From Bin5 sp965221345 (GTDB lineage Bacteria > Chloroflexota > Anaerolineae > Caldilineales > Caldilineaceae): a DNA stretch of 64,000 nt. Shown piece after piece: positions 1-8,912 of this stretch; position 1 is the stretch's first letter, and each line of letters starts with the position of its first letter. The stretch is from assembly GCA_965221345.1 (NCBI GenBank), contig CBDCSD010000001.1, forward strand, positions 496,001 through 560,000, read 5' to 3'. Below the pieces are notes generated by a model. The model made no database searches. It was not told where the DNA came from and saw nothing but the letters and a program-made list of their open reading frames with translations. The position numbers were made by a program, and so were the translations under genes.

Positions 1-303
1 AACGGGGCCGATTCCTAAGACCACCGCGCCCTCAGCAACATCCTCGCGGATGTGCTGCAAAAACTCCAGCAGTTCCGATAGCGGTTCGGTGGCGATGACC
101 AGGCTGGCGTTGTCACAGGCCTGATGCAGATTCCAAGTGGTCGACTCGATCGCGCCCAGCTTTTTGGCCTCATTCATGCGGGAAGGCTCGCGGTCGTGGC
201 CGATCACCTGGTAATTGCCCGCATTCTCTCGTAAGGAGAGGCCGATGCTGGTTCCAATCAGATCCAGCCCAACGATTGTGATTTTTGCTGTGGTTTCTGC
301 CAT
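1..303 (-). CDS. Prephenate dehydrogenase-like NAD(P)-binding protein, 3' end missing
   Basis: The first 101 codons of a minus-strand gene run off the left edge; the ATG is at 303. The N-terminus is a Rossmann beta-alpha-beta unit: a hydrophobic strand KITIVGL, then the loop GLDLIGTSIG, then a second strand ending VIGHDRE, where the acidic residue would bind the NAD ribose. This pattern, followed by ASLVIATEPLSELLEFL, resembles the N-terminus of prephenate dehydrogenases (tyrosine synthesis), whose loop is normally GLGLIGGS. Here Asp replaces the second glycine. The catalytic C-terminal domain is outside the window, so a related F420/NADP-type oxidoreductase cannot be excluded. No partner gene for aromatic amino acid synthesis is visible. 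Confidence 0.55.
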   Translation of the reverse strand, partial: MAETTAKITIVGLDLIGTSIGLSLRENAGNYQVIGHDREPSRMNEAKKLGAIESTTWNLHQACDNASLVIATEPLSELLEFLQHIREDVAEGAVVLGIGPV

Positions 304-392
304 AAGTAGCTGTCCTGATTGTTGTCAAGAACGCTTCCATGCAAGCGCGGCTTTATCGTTCCAAACAAAGGGTCGATCTCATGGTTCTTAAA

Positions 393-472
393 TTTGAGAC
401 TAAGACTTCCTATACGGGCTGCATCCTGGGACCGCGGACGTCTCGCCCGCTCTGCCGATGTTCACAAGCCCT
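393..472. repeat. Dispersed intergenic repeat, copy 1
   Basis: This ~80-bp stretch lies in the 347-bp gap (304-650) between the first two genes. It matches 8511-8592 base for base over most of its length: TTTGAGAC, GACTTCCTA, ACGGGCTG and a GCGG(A/G)CGTCT core with an inverted GCCCGC arm. The core can fold as a short hairpin. No ORF or mobile gene accompanies it. Nothing else is recognisable in the gap. Confidence 0.5.
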
Positions 473-650
473 TGGTCCCGTTTGGGATCTACGTTAGTCC
501 TGCCAAAGCAAGGCAGCAAAAACCGTCTGATTCGAAGAACACTGTCGGCAGGAACCGCGCGGGCAATTACAACGCTTTGCCCCTCTCCCCCCGTTCCACA
601 ACCCTCGAACCCACCCCATTTCAGGCGGCGTGTCATGGCGCGGGTCGGTG

Positions 651-1337
651 TCAGTTCTGGCCGTCAGCCCATTGCAGCGCGGTCAACAAACGCATTCGAT
701 CTTCAGTGATCTGTTGCGACTCATCACCCTCCGACCACCCCGGCTTTTCGCCTGCTGTCCGTCCCGCGTTTGTACCGTCTGGTGAGTTCGATAGAACGGC
801 CGACTGCCTCGTCTTGTCCTGATGATGGGCGATCAGCCAGCAAGTAAGCGGGCTGCATCCATCTGCATCGGCCCAATGCGCGCCAATGCGCGGATGCGCC
901 AAATGGACATGCAGCAGATAGCGCCAGCCTCCGGCCGCATCGTCTACTGTCAGGCGGGCGGCTAGAGTGGGCGCAAGCGTTTCCATAAGCACGAGCGCCG
1001 TGCGCACCCACGCGTTGAACGTCAGTCCGGCCCCCGCCGCCGCCAACTTGCCGGCATCGTGGAGCAGCGCCGCCGCCGCCAGATCCGGATCATGCCAGCC
1101 CGCACGCTGCAACGTGGTCAGGACGTTCAAGCTGTGTCGCTGGGCATCCACTGGCATCTGGCGAAAACGGGTCAGCCCGGCGGGCGGCAGAAATCGGGCT
1201 GCCTGTTGCAAGTCGTCAACTGATACTGAAGCTGTGATGCCGCCCACGAATTGGCGTATGCGCCGGGTAATCCTGCGGGCCGTTCCCTGCATGTGTCGAT
1301 CCAGTCCAACTCCCGTTTCCTCATCATACTCAATCAT
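651..1337 (-). CDS. HD-domain phosphohydrolase-like protein
   Basis: A 228-residue soluble protein. The HD metal-site pattern is visible: His in HSLNV (about residue 68) and the doublet in LLHDAGK (about 93-94), with further histidines in HLAHPR and IAHHQD. HD proteins of this size are metal-dependent phosphohydrolases or nucleotidases; the substrate cannot be read here. The ATG at 1337 was preferred over an upstream in-frame start at 1406 because it follows a purine-rich GGTGGAAGG. The gene lies downstream of the M50 protease on the same strand but ~200 bp away. Confidence 0.7.
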   Translation of the reverse strand: MIEYDEETGVGLDRHMQGTARRITRRIRQFVGGITASVSVDDLQQAARFLPPAGLTRFRQMPVDAQRHSLNVLTTLQRAGWHDPDLAAAALLHDAGKLAAAGAGLTFNAWVRTALVLMETLAPTLAARLTVDDAAGGWRYLLHVHLAHPRIGAHWADADGCSPLTCWLIAHHQDKTRQSAVLSNSPDGTNAGRTAGEKPGWSEGDESQQITEDRMRLLTALQWADGQN

Positions 1338-1533
1338 TGCCTTCCACCCAAATGGGAAACAGTCATCGCACCGTCCATTCCCCAGGCTGCAGATCGACTG
1401 TCGCAACCGTTTCTGGCCCGTTGCTGCGACCTTTGGCTGCCGCTACACGTTCGAACGGCTGGAGCCAGCGGCATCCAATCCAACTTATAGAGTTGGCAAT
1501 CGGCGCAACATGAGAGTGAGTGAGTGACAGGAT

Positions 1534-2250
1534 TCAATTTCCGAAAATAAGAAATAGCCACCCGACGACCTGGCTGGCCATGCCGGTGATGAAGCTCCGG
1601 CCGAGGTAGATGGTTCCCAGCAAAATGATAAAACCGAAGCGGCCCAGGAACATGCGCAGTTCGAAGTTGTCTCCAGGCAGAAGGGCAAACAGAATATGGG
1701 AGCCATCCAGCGGCGGAATCGGAATCAGATTGAACACAAACAACAGCGTGTTGATCCAGACGAAAAAGGTGAGAAATCGCTCCAACATCGCGTAGTCGGC
1801 GAATGGGACCAGGAAAGCGCCCACGGCAGCCAGCACGAGATTGCTGACAGGGCCGGCCGCAGCCACAAGAATCGTCCCCACCCGTATGTCCACGTCGATG
1901 TTGTTGGGATTCCACTGGACCGGTTTGGCCCAACCGAATCCGGTGAAGAGGATCAGCAGAGCGCCGAACGGATCGATATGGGCGATCGGATTGAACGTGT
2001 AGCGCCCTTGCAAGCGCGGCGTCGGGTCTCCCAACTGGACGGCCATAGCCGCATGCGCCATTTCGTGGACGGGGAAAGCAACCAGAATTATCACCGCGAC
2101 AGCAATGAGCCACGATGGATTGCTCAGCCGCCCCAGAGAACCGCCTCCCGACAGTAGCGCATACAGAACCAGAATAGCGACGACCCCGATTCCAATCTGC
2201 TGCGTGCGGCTGAGGGCGTTCCAGCCCCGGCCGCCAGAACCTTGATACAT
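1534..2250 (-). CDS. Site-2 protease (M50) family membrane metalloprotease
   Basis: A 238-residue integral membrane protein. The zinc-binding HEMAH is at about residues 62-66, inside a hydrophobic helix. The third ligand lies in PIPPLDGS (Asp about 182) in a later transmembrane helix. Spacing and small size match the minimal prokaryotic M50 peptidases without PDZ or CBS domains. Such enzymes cut substrates inside the membrane, often releasing regulators; the substrate is unknown. The ATG at 2250 has a GGAG eight bases upstream and begins one base after the stop of the glycosyltransferase gene, so the two are probably co-transcribed and translationally coupled. Confidence 0.85.
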   Translation of the reverse strand: MYQGSGGRGWNALSRTQQIGIGVVAILVLYALLSGGGSLGRLSNPSWLIAVAVIILVAFPVHEMAHAAMAVQLGDPTPRLQGRYTFNPIAHIDPFGALLILFTGFGWAKPVQWNPNNIDVDIRVGTILVAAAGPVSNLVLAAVGAFLVPFADYAMLERFLTFFVWINTLLFVFNLIPIPPLDGSHILFALLPGDNFELRMFLGRFGFIILLGTIYLGRSFITGMASQVVGWLFLIFGN

Positions 2251-2251
2251 A

Positions 2252-3592
2252 TCACAACTCCAGATAACCGTGCCATGAGTGGAGTGAAGACTCCGCCGCG
2301 CCCGATTGAATGTTGATGGGACGTTGAGCATGTTCCAACCAGCTATATCCCCAAAACGCCATCACAAAGAGAATAAGCCCCAGCGCCAGCCAATTGCCCA
2401 GACGTCCATAGGCGCGACGCATCACCTGTGCCCCCAACGCCAGGAACATCGTAAACGCCGGCGCAATCCAGATAACACCCTCAAACCGGGCTGCCGCCCC
2501 TCCGATCCGGGCTGTCGGCTCCAGCACAGTCGGCGCTAACAGACTGATGGCGTAGAGCAGCAGAACCGGCAGAATGAGCCAGGTCGCCAACATGCCCACG
2601 TTTGCGATGCGTCCTCCGAATTCGGTATACCCCACCAGTAGACCGGTCAAACCAAGAAAGAAGACCGGGATCAGCCAGAAGTGCGAAATCGGCTCCAGAA
2701 ACCCCTGGGCATTGTTGAGCAGCAGTGTTCGGGCAATCTCCGGTAGAGGCGTGGCGGGGAGGTCGCTGACGACGTTTTGCAACGCGCTGCCGCTTCCCTG
2801 ATCGACCCCATTGGCTCCCCCGGTCAGGAAGCGCCCGCCCCACTCTGTCAAAGGCAGGATCGGAAGCGTAAAGCCGACTAGCGTAAGTCCGTATCCTTTC
2901 CAGCGCTGCCGGTTGAGCGGGTTGGCCAGCAAAAACCAGACCAGATGGACCGGCAGCAGCAGAGCCGTCAATACCTGCGTATAGATGGCTATGGAGGTTA
3001 TAAGAAGATAGATCAGCCAGCGCCCATATCCGCTGTACCACATCGCCTGCAGCCAACTCCAACTCGAGAACAACGCCAGCGCCACAACCAGCGCATAGCT
3101 TCCCCCCTCCTGGCTATACCAGAGCTGTAATGGATTGAAGGCCAGAAAAAGGGTTGACAGCAGCGGCAGATTCCTCAGAAACGTGCTGCCTACTGCCGGC
3201 ACCATCCGGCGGGCGACCTGCCACATCAAGGCGATGGCGATTGCGCTGGTCAGCACAGAAAAATAACGCAGCGCGAAGAGATCGGTTCCGAAGAACTGGA
3301 GCCACGGGCGCATTAGAAGATAATAGATCGTCCCATTCTGCCCCGGCGCGACCAGCGCCCCAACTGTCTCGCCCACCGGGCGGGCCGCCAGCAGGATCGT
3401 ATCCTGTTCCACTTGGACAAGTTTCCGCGCAATCAGACCGACCATCCGCCAACCGAACGCAAGCAGGATCACGAGCGCCATCCAGCGCTGTTGTGACGGC
3501 TCAGCCCCGCGCGAGCGGCCGGGAGGCGCGTCGCTCGCGCCGGGCGTTTGCACAAGTTGAAATCGAACCGGTGACTCAAAAGATTGATTCAT
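2252..3592 (-). CDS. Multi-pass membrane glycosyltransferase (GT39/ArnT-like)
   Basis: A ~446-residue protein with about ten hydrophobic segments. Near the first membrane segment an acidic site (VEQDT) precedes ARPVGETVGALVAPGQNG and YYLLMRPW. This layout is typical of polyprenyl-phosphate-sugar-dependent glycosyltransferases of the GT39/PMT/ArnT superfamily, which transfer sugars on the outer face of the membrane. Acceptor and donor are unknown. The start at 3592 was chosen because the longer in-frame extension up to 3763 is cysteine- and histidine-rich and reads like non-coding sequence. The gene is coupled to the M50 protease downstream. Confidence 0.65.
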   Translation of the reverse strand: MNQSFESPVRFQLVQTPGASDAPPGRSRGAEPSQQRWMALVILLAFGWRMVGLIARKLVQVEQDTILLAARPVGETVGALVAPGQNGTIYYLLMRPWLQFFGTDLFALRYFSVLTSAIAIALMWQVARRMVPAVGSTFLRNLPLLSTLFLAFNPLQLWYSQEGGSYALVVALALFSSWSWLQAMWYSGYGRWLIYLLITSIAIYTQVLTALLLPVHLVWFLLANPLNRQRWKGYGLTLVGFTLPILPLTEWGGRFLTGGANGVDQGSGSALQNVVSDLPATPLPEIARTLLLNNAQGFLEPISHFWLIPVFFLGLTGLLVGYTEFGGRIANVGMLATWLILPVLLLYAISLLAPTVLEPTARIGGAAARFEGVIWIAPAFTMFLALGAQVMRRAYGRLGNWLALGLILFVMAFWGYSWLEHAQRPINIQSGAAESSLHSWHGYLEL

Positions 3593-3807
3593 AGCAGAAA
3601 GCAGGTTGCTGTGGGCGCATGGGTCAATAGAGTGTATACATCTTATGATACCCCCTACCCTATAGAAGACCAATGATCCATGAACCGGTAGGTGCATCCC
3701 ACAAATGCAATTATGATGGCAGACCGCCTGGGCCGAGGAGCGAGCGATACAATGGGGCCGCATCTCTCACTGGAAAGCGCCCCATTTGGAGATCTGCCCG
3801 CTATCGG

Positions 3808-4776
3808 CTACCCATTGCCGCGTACGGTATCCCAACTGAATACGACATCTCCGGAGTGGATTTCCAACGTCTCGCCGCCGGCTGTGCGCACCCGCAGCGC
3901 GCCTTGTGGAGATGTGCCGACCGCCCGACCACAAATCGGCCCGTTGGCGGTGTGCGCGGTAACCACAGCGCCGAGGCCGAACAGCGCCCGCTGCCAGCCG
4001 GCGTGGACTGCGTCCGCAGGAAGGCGGGAGCCGGGCGCGCACAGATCATCCAGCGCCCGGCACAGAGCTACCAGCAGATGCTCTCTGTCGATCGGTGAAT
4101 CACTGGCACGGGTCCGTTCGCCGCCGCGGCCCAGAATCATCAAGCTGGAAGGAGGCAGCCCGCCAGGGCGAATGGGCGGCAACTCGTCCTGATGCTGATT
4201 GACATTGACGCCGATACCCAGAATCACGCCGCTGAGTTCATTCTGCTGGAAGATGCTTTCCACGAGAATGCCCGCCAATTTAACGGGGCCGCCAGGTTCC
4301 ATAGCGATGACATCGTTTGGCCACTTCAGACCAATGCGGTCTTCCAGCTGTGGACAGCACTCGCCGATCGCCTGCAACAGAGCCAGGCCGGCCAGCATCA
4401 CCGCCAATGATGGATGTTCCGGCAGCAGATCGGCGCACAAGATATAACTGCCCAGCAACCCGCGTCCGGTCGCGGCTTCCCAACCGCGATCCAAGCGGCC
4501 CCGCCCCGCGGTCTGATGGTCGGCAATAACCACTGCGCCGCCGGCATCGTCGCCGCGCGTGTCGAAAATCCGGCGGGCGACCGGCATCGTGCTTGGCACC
4601 GAATCGTAAAATTCGATACAGTGCCCGACATGGCGGCCGGACCTTTGCCCTCTGAAAGCGCTCAGAGCCGCGCGTGCACCGTCAATCCATTCGGGTGGAT
4701 TGGACTGCGGATGGCAGGCACTGCATATGTTTTTCCGCGAACTGGCGCCGGGACGGGCCGTTTCCGCTTGGTTCAA
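3808..4776 (-). CDS. birA: Biotin--[acetyl-CoA-carboxylase] ligase
   Basis: A 322-residue protein with the BirA/LplA catalytic core. The serine-rich SVPSTM lies near residue 60. The biotin/ATP-binding loop GRGRLDRGW is at 91-99 (family form GRGRxGRxW), KWPND is at 151-155, and a C-terminal SH3-like domain ends the protein. It joins biotin to the carrier lysine through biotinyl-AMP. About 50 N-terminal residues precede the core but show no winged-helix domain, so it looks like a monofunctional ligase rather than a repressor. Its substrate is probably the biotin carrier protein at 10418-10912, in the carboxylase locus read in the opposite direction nearby. Confidence 0.92.
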   Translation of the reverse strand: MNQAETARPGASSRKNICSACHPQSNPPEWIDGARAALSAFRGQRSGRHVGHCIEFYDSVPSTMPVARRIFDTRGDDAGGAVVIADHQTAGRGRLDRGWEAATGRGLLGSYILCADLLPEHPSLAVMLAGLALLQAIGECCPQLEDRIGLKWPNDVIAMEPGGPVKLAGILVESIFQQNELSGVILGIGVNVNQHQDELPPIRPGGLPPSSLMILGRGGERTRASDSPIDREHLLVALCRALDDLCAPGSRLPADAVHAGWQRALFGLGAVVTAHTANGPICGRAVGTSPQGALRVRTAGGETLEIHSGDVVFSWDTVRGNG

Positions 4777-5171
4777 TTTGCTTGTGATCTCCAGTAGTAT
4801 CGTGTAAAATGATCCCGCATTGAGCTAGTTGAAAGTGGTGAGGGGTGGGTAACTACTCCCACTACGAACTGCGACCTGCTTGCCACGCTCAGACGCTGTT
4901 CCTGCGCCGATCCCACCATTGACGATAATGTTTGCGAGCGTTGCCGTTGGCTGGGGAGCGCCGAGTTTATCGTATGGGATATAATGTCCAGAGTGCTACC
5001 GTATCGCGATCTGAGCGTAGTGTGCTCCGACCTTTGCAAACCGGTTCACCGAGCGCCAAGAGGGCCAATGGGAGCAGCCGGCTTTCTGATTCTCGCAGGA
5101 ACTGGAAAATGTTTCAAGTGTGCTGCCAATGCGCATCCCTACAGTCCCCCGGGGTCTGAAAGGGCCAGGAA
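4777..5171. other. Intergenic region between divergent genes
   Basis: About 395 bp separate the divergent birA and DUF1624 genes, so promoters for both should lie here. A TATAAT is present on the plus strand at 4980-4985, but no convincing -35 lies at the right distance. Short ORFs in the region have no recognisable domain. No RNA gene or repeat was seen. Confidence 0.4.
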
Positions 5172-6038
5172 ATGCAAAAAGCCGCAACGGCTCAACGGAA
5201 AGTACCTGAAAGGGCTGAGGAGTTGAAGAGCATCGATCGACCGGACAGCGGCACCGGCGCGGCCATCTCATCCGCGACAACCCCCGCCAGCACCCGCTTT
5301 TGGGAGGTCGATAGCTGGCGGGGTGTGGCCATCATCACGATGATCATCTTCCATCTGATGTTCGACCTGCGCAACTTTGGTGGAGTACCGGTCGTATTGC
5401 ATCAGGGTTTCTGGTTCTATTTTCAGCGTTTTACCGCCATTTCGTTCATCTCACTGTCCGGAGTTTCGGTAGTTCTCAGCTATAATCGGGCGCTGTCCAT
5501 GCCCGGGTCGGTGGATGGTTTGGCCTGGAAGATTGCGCGTCGAGGGCTGCACATTCTGGGTATCGGACTGATCTTTTCTCTGATTATGCGTGTGGCCGGT
5601 TTGCCTCCCATCGACTTTGGCGTGCTGCATCTGATCGGGACATCGATCATCTGCTCGATCCCTTTCCTGCGCAATCGCTGGCTGACGCTGGCAGCGGCGA
5701 GCGTATTGTATGCGCTTAGCTATGTTCTGAAATTCATGGAGGTGCACGCGCCGGCTGGCGTGTCCTGGCTCGTTCCACTGGGTATCGAACCGCCTGGCTA
5801 CTACTATTCCGACTACTTTCCCTTTCCCCACTGGTTTGCCGTCTTTCTGTTCGGTGTCTTCGTGAGTACTGTTTTCTATGCGGGGGGCGCGCGCAGACTG
5901 CCGTTGCCGAATATCGGGACCGTCTTCCCACTCCCCGCTCTGCAGTTTCTTGGCCGTCATTCCCTGGTCATTTATGTTATTCATCAGCCGATTCTGATTG
6001 GGCTACTGCTCCTGACAGGCACCATTACTTTGGGGTGA
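5172..6038 (+). CDS. DUF1624 / heparan-alpha-glucosaminide acetyltransferase-like membrane protein
   Basis: A 288-residue protein. A ~40-residue polar N-terminus is followed by the diagnostic opening of the DUF1624 (HGSNAT catalytic) family: FWEVDSWRGVAIITMIIFH, then FDLRNFGG. About seven transmembrane helices follow, including one with SFISLSGVSVVLSY and a C-terminal LGRHSLVIYVIHQP, a motif shared with acyltransferase-3-type proteins. Family members are thought to move acyl groups across the membrane; no bacterial substrate can be inferred. The ATG at 5172 has AGGAA just upstream. It stands alone, 218 bp before the carboxylase locus. Confidence 0.75.
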   Translation: MQKAATAQRKVPERAEELKSIDRPDSGTGAAISSATTPASTRFWEVDSWRGVAIITMIIFHLMFDLRNFGGVPVVLHQGFWFYFQRFTAISFISLSGVSVVLSYNRALSMPGSVDGLAWKIARRGLHILGIGLIFSLIMRVAGLPPIDFGVLHLIGTSIICSIPFLRNRWLTLAAASVLYALSYVLKFMEVHAPAGVSWLVPLGIEPPGYYYSDYFPFPHWFAVFLFGVFVSTVFYAGGARRLPLPNIGTVFPLPALQFLGRHSLVIYVIHQPILIGLLLLTGTITLG

Positions 6039-6256
6039 CAGTTGAGGATGCGAGGAGCGGAGTGTTCTCTATATAAATTTCCGACCATTCATCTCTGCTC
6101 TGGAATCGAAGGCGGCCTCGTCCGCGCCTCTGCACTCGCTGCCCGGCAGCAATATGGCCCGTCGAATAAGCCCGACGTTCCAGACCTGCCACGCGCAGCG
6201 GGTAAGATGCCGAGTGTAACCGCAAAACGACCAACGACAGGAAGGAGGAGTTTGTC

Positions 6257-7816
6257 TTGACTGACTCGACAATCGACCCCCGTATTACCGATCTGCGCCG
6301 CCGCAAGGACATGGCCAAGTTGGGGGGCGGCCTCGATCGAATCGAAGTTCAGCACGCCAAGGGCAGGGCGACCGCGCGCGAGCGACTCGACCTGATGCTG
6401 GATAAGGGCAGTTTTCGGGAAGTGGACGCACTCGTCACGCACGACAGCCACGACTTTGGCCTGGACAAGCAGCGCATACCCGGCGACGGTGTCGTCACCG
6501 GGTATGGAACAATTGATGACCGGCTTGTCTATGTTTTCTCGCAGGATTTTACCGTCTTTGGTGGCAGTGTCAGCCGTCTTCACGCAGCAAAAATCTGCAA
6601 AATCCTGGATATGTCGATGAAAAACGGCGCTCCGGTTATCGGTCTCAACGACTCCGGTGGCGCACGCATTCAGGAAGGAGTGCTCAGCCTGGCCGGCTAT
6701 GCCGACATCTTCTTCCTCAATGTCATGGCTTCCGGTGTCGTGCCGCAGGTCAGTGTCATTATGGGGCCGTGCGCCGGCGGGGCCGTCTACTCGCCCGCCA
6801 TCACCGACTTCGTCATTATGGTGAAAGATACAAGCCATATGTTCGTCACTGGGCCAGATGTGGTCAGAACGGTCACCCATGAGGAAGTCACTTTTGAAGA
6901 GTTGGGCGGCGCATCGATCCACGGCAGCAAGTCCGGCGTGGCCCACTTCACCGCCGAAAATGAAGAAGATGCTCTCTTCATCGTGCAACAGTTGATGAGT
7001 TATCTGCCCAACAACAATATGGAAGATCCTCCCCTCGTGCCATCCACCGACGATCTTCTGCGCCAGGATGAAGAGTTGGACTCGATTGTGCCGGACAACC
7101 CCAACCGTCCCTACGATATGAAAGAGATCATCCGGCGTATCGTAGACGACGGACAGTTCCTGGAAGTGCATGAACATTGGGCGCGCAATGTAATGGTGTG
7201 TTTCGCCCGTCTGGGCGGCCGCTCCATCGGCGTCATCGCCCAGCAACCGGCCATCCTGGCCGGTGTCCTGGACGTGGACGCCAGTCAGAAGGCGGCCCGT
7301 TTTGTCCGGTTCTGCGACTGCTTCAATATCCCGCTGGTCGTCCTGGAGGATGTGCCTGGATTCATGCCCGGGCTCAATCAAGAGCACGGCGGCATCATTC
7401 GGCATGGAGCCAAACTACTGTACGCCTTCTCCGAAGCGACTGTTCCAAAGCTGACCGTGATCGTGCGTAAAGCCTACGGCGGGGCCTACTGCGTCATGAA
7501 CCCCCGCCACATCGGCGCCGATCTGGTATTGGCGTGGCCTTCGGCAGAAATCGCAGTGATGGGGCCGGAGGGCGCAGTAAATGTAATCTTCCGCCGCGAA
7601 ATCGCGGCTGCCGAAGATCCCGTTTCCAAGAGGAACGACCTGGTGGCAGACTATCGAACCCGTTTTGCCAACCCGTACATCGCAGCCGCCAACGGATTCA
7701 TCGACGATGTGATCGAACCTCATGAATCCCGGCCGCGCTTGATCAACGCATTGGAGATGCTGCAAAATAAACGCGACCGACTCCCGCCCAAAAAACACGG
7801 GAACATCCCCCTGTGA
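6257..7816 (+). CDS. Acyl-CoA carboxylase carboxyltransferase subunit (PccB-type)
   Basis: A 519-residue single-chain carboxyltransferase with both crotonase-like halves. The N-terminal GRATARERLDLMLDKGSF is characteristic of the PccB/MmdA family. The first oxyanion site is in DSGGARIQEG and GPCAGGAVYSP; the second is in VPGFMPG and RKAYGGAYCVM. It moves the carboxyl group from carboxybiotin to an acyl-CoA (acetyl- or propionyl-CoA; specificity cannot be read). There is no zinc ribbon, so it is not AccD. The start is a TTG at 6257, supported by GGAGGAG six bases upstream. The stop overlaps the GTG of the next gene by four bases. Confidence 0.92.
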   Translation: MTDSTIDPRITDLRRRKDMAKLGGGLDRIEVQHAKGRATARERLDLMLDKGSFREVDALVTHDSHDFGLDKQRIPGDGVVTGYGTIDDRLVYVFSQDFTVFGGSVSRLHAAKICKILDMSMKNGAPVIGLNDSGGARIQEGVLSLAGYADIFFLNVMASGVVPQVSVIMGPCAGGAVYSPAITDFVIMVKDTSHMFVTGPDVVRTVTHEEVTFEELGGASIHGSKSGVAHFTAENEEDALFIVQQLMSYLPNNNMEDPPLVPSTDDLLRQDEELDSIVPDNPNRPYDMKEIIRRIVDDGQFLEVHEHWARNVMVCFARLGGRSIGVIAQQPAILAGVLDVDASQKAARFVRFCDCFNIPLVVLEDVPGFMPGLNQEHGGIIRHGAKLLYAFSEATVPKLTVIVRKAYGGAYCVMNPRHIGADLVLAWPSAEIAVMGPEGAVNVIFRREIAAAEDPVSKRNDLVADYRTRFANPYIAAANGFIDDVIEPHESRPRLINALEMLQNKRDRLPPKKHGNIPL

Positions 7817-8499
7817 ACCCAACGCCGCCGGGACCGAACGGAGAAAGAAAAATTGATCGCGCGTCCGGCCAGATCTCTGCGCAGGATGGGGCACACGTCA
7901 GGCCTCGGCCATTGATAGGCAGGATGCAGGGACTGCCCCAAATCGAATTCGAGTTGTCCGCCGAACAGTTCGCCTTGATGGGCTTTCCTCGTCTGCAACA
8001 GGGTCTCCCCCTCTCGGCTGTGTTGGATGGCGGCGTGCTGCTGCCGGAGCCCGGCCCGGATCCCTGGTACGCTGTGCGAAAAGACCCGCTGACCCCCCGT
8101 TTTACGCAGATCGGCCCCGCGCTATACGCGTTTGCCGGCCAAATCGTCGAGGCGGATATCGAATACGGCGGCGCCCAGATGGCTGTGGTCGTCGTCGACT
8201 GCGGATTCGTCACCCTGCGCGTGGCGTGCGCACCCAACAGCGACGGCGTCCTGCCGGAAGGAACCTGGGAGACCCGCTACGCGGCCGGCTTTGCCCCCGT
8301 GCAGGCAATTGTTGAAGAAAGTTTCACTTCACCCGTAGGGCGCACCGTCGATGTCTCCATGTGGGGGTTTCGGCGTCTGCTCCTCTCGCCGGACGACAGC
8401 GCTTTCGGCACGTGGCATACGAGTAGCGAGATCCCACCGGCTCCCTTTACCCGTGACCGGCTTCTGATTCAGGCTCGAGTCCATCGTCAGCGAATCTAA
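7813..8499 (+). CDS. Uncharacterised protein coupled to the carboxyltransferase gene
   Basis: A 228-residue protein starting at a GTG inside the GTGA overlap with the carboxyltransferase stop, so translation is probably coupled. I do not recognise the family. It has a ~45-residue polar N-terminus, a central hydrophobic strand (AVVVVDCGFVTLRVAC) and ends near FTRDRLLIQARVHR. No signal peptide, membrane helix or catalytic motif is evident. Its place between the carboxyltransferase and the biotin carboxylase suggests a role linked to the complex, but that is inference. A second possible start (ATG 7924, RMQGLPQIEFEL) would remove the low-complexity N-terminus. Confidence 0.6.
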   Translation: MNPTPPGPNGERKIDRASGQISAQDGAHVRPRPLIGRMQGLPQIEFELSAEQFALMGFPRLQQGLPLSAVLDGGVLLPEPGPDPWYAVRKDPLTPRFTQIGPALYAFAGQIVEADIEYGGAQMAVVVVDCGFVTLRVACAPNSDGVLPEGTWETRYAAGFAPVQAIVEESFTSPVGRTVDVSMWGFRRLLLSPDDSAFGTWHTSSEIPPAPFTRDRLLIQARVHRQRI

Positions 8500-8510
8500 T
8501 GTGAATTTGA

Positions 8511-8592
8511 TTTGAGACCACGACTTCCTACACGGGCTGTACCCTGGAATCGCGGGCGTCTGGCCCGCTCTGTCAATATCTGCAAGTTCTCG
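8511..8592. repeat. Dispersed intergenic repeat, copy 2
   Basis: Second copy of the ~80-bp element at 393-472, in the same orientation, starting 12 bp after the stop of the upstream gene. The GCGGGCGTCTGGCCCGC core is an inverted repeat and could act as a transcript-end hairpin. The rest of the gap up to 8912 is A-rich, holds no gene and ends with the accC ribosome-binding site (GAGGA). Confidence 0.5.
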
Positions 8593-8912
8593 GTTTCATT
8601 TGGCATCTGCATTACCTTCCGTTGACGTATAGAAAAGACTGCAAAAATGAGACAACAACAGGATGCCTGCAGCCAGAATCGGAGTAAGTTTTTGGTTTTC
8701 AATATTCAGTTAACTACCGCGTACGAGTGGGGTTACTAAAAACCAAAAACTCAAAACTCACCCAATCACAGTTCAGACACAAGTCTTGCTTTCAAACGAG
8801 ATTTACATCAGCCCCAGGAGAAAAGAGAGCGGAGAAATGAGAAAGAGGACCACACTCAACATCCTGGGACACCCTCTTCCTGAAATAAACGTAAGTATCT
8901 GAGGACCTGCGC

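Noticed and set aside
6089..7405. 438-codon minus-strand ORF across the carboxyltransferase gene
   Set aside because: It mirrors the plus-strand frame with unmistakable carboxyltransferase motifs; its own translation has no domain and is His/Asp/Val-biased as expected of an antisense shadow.
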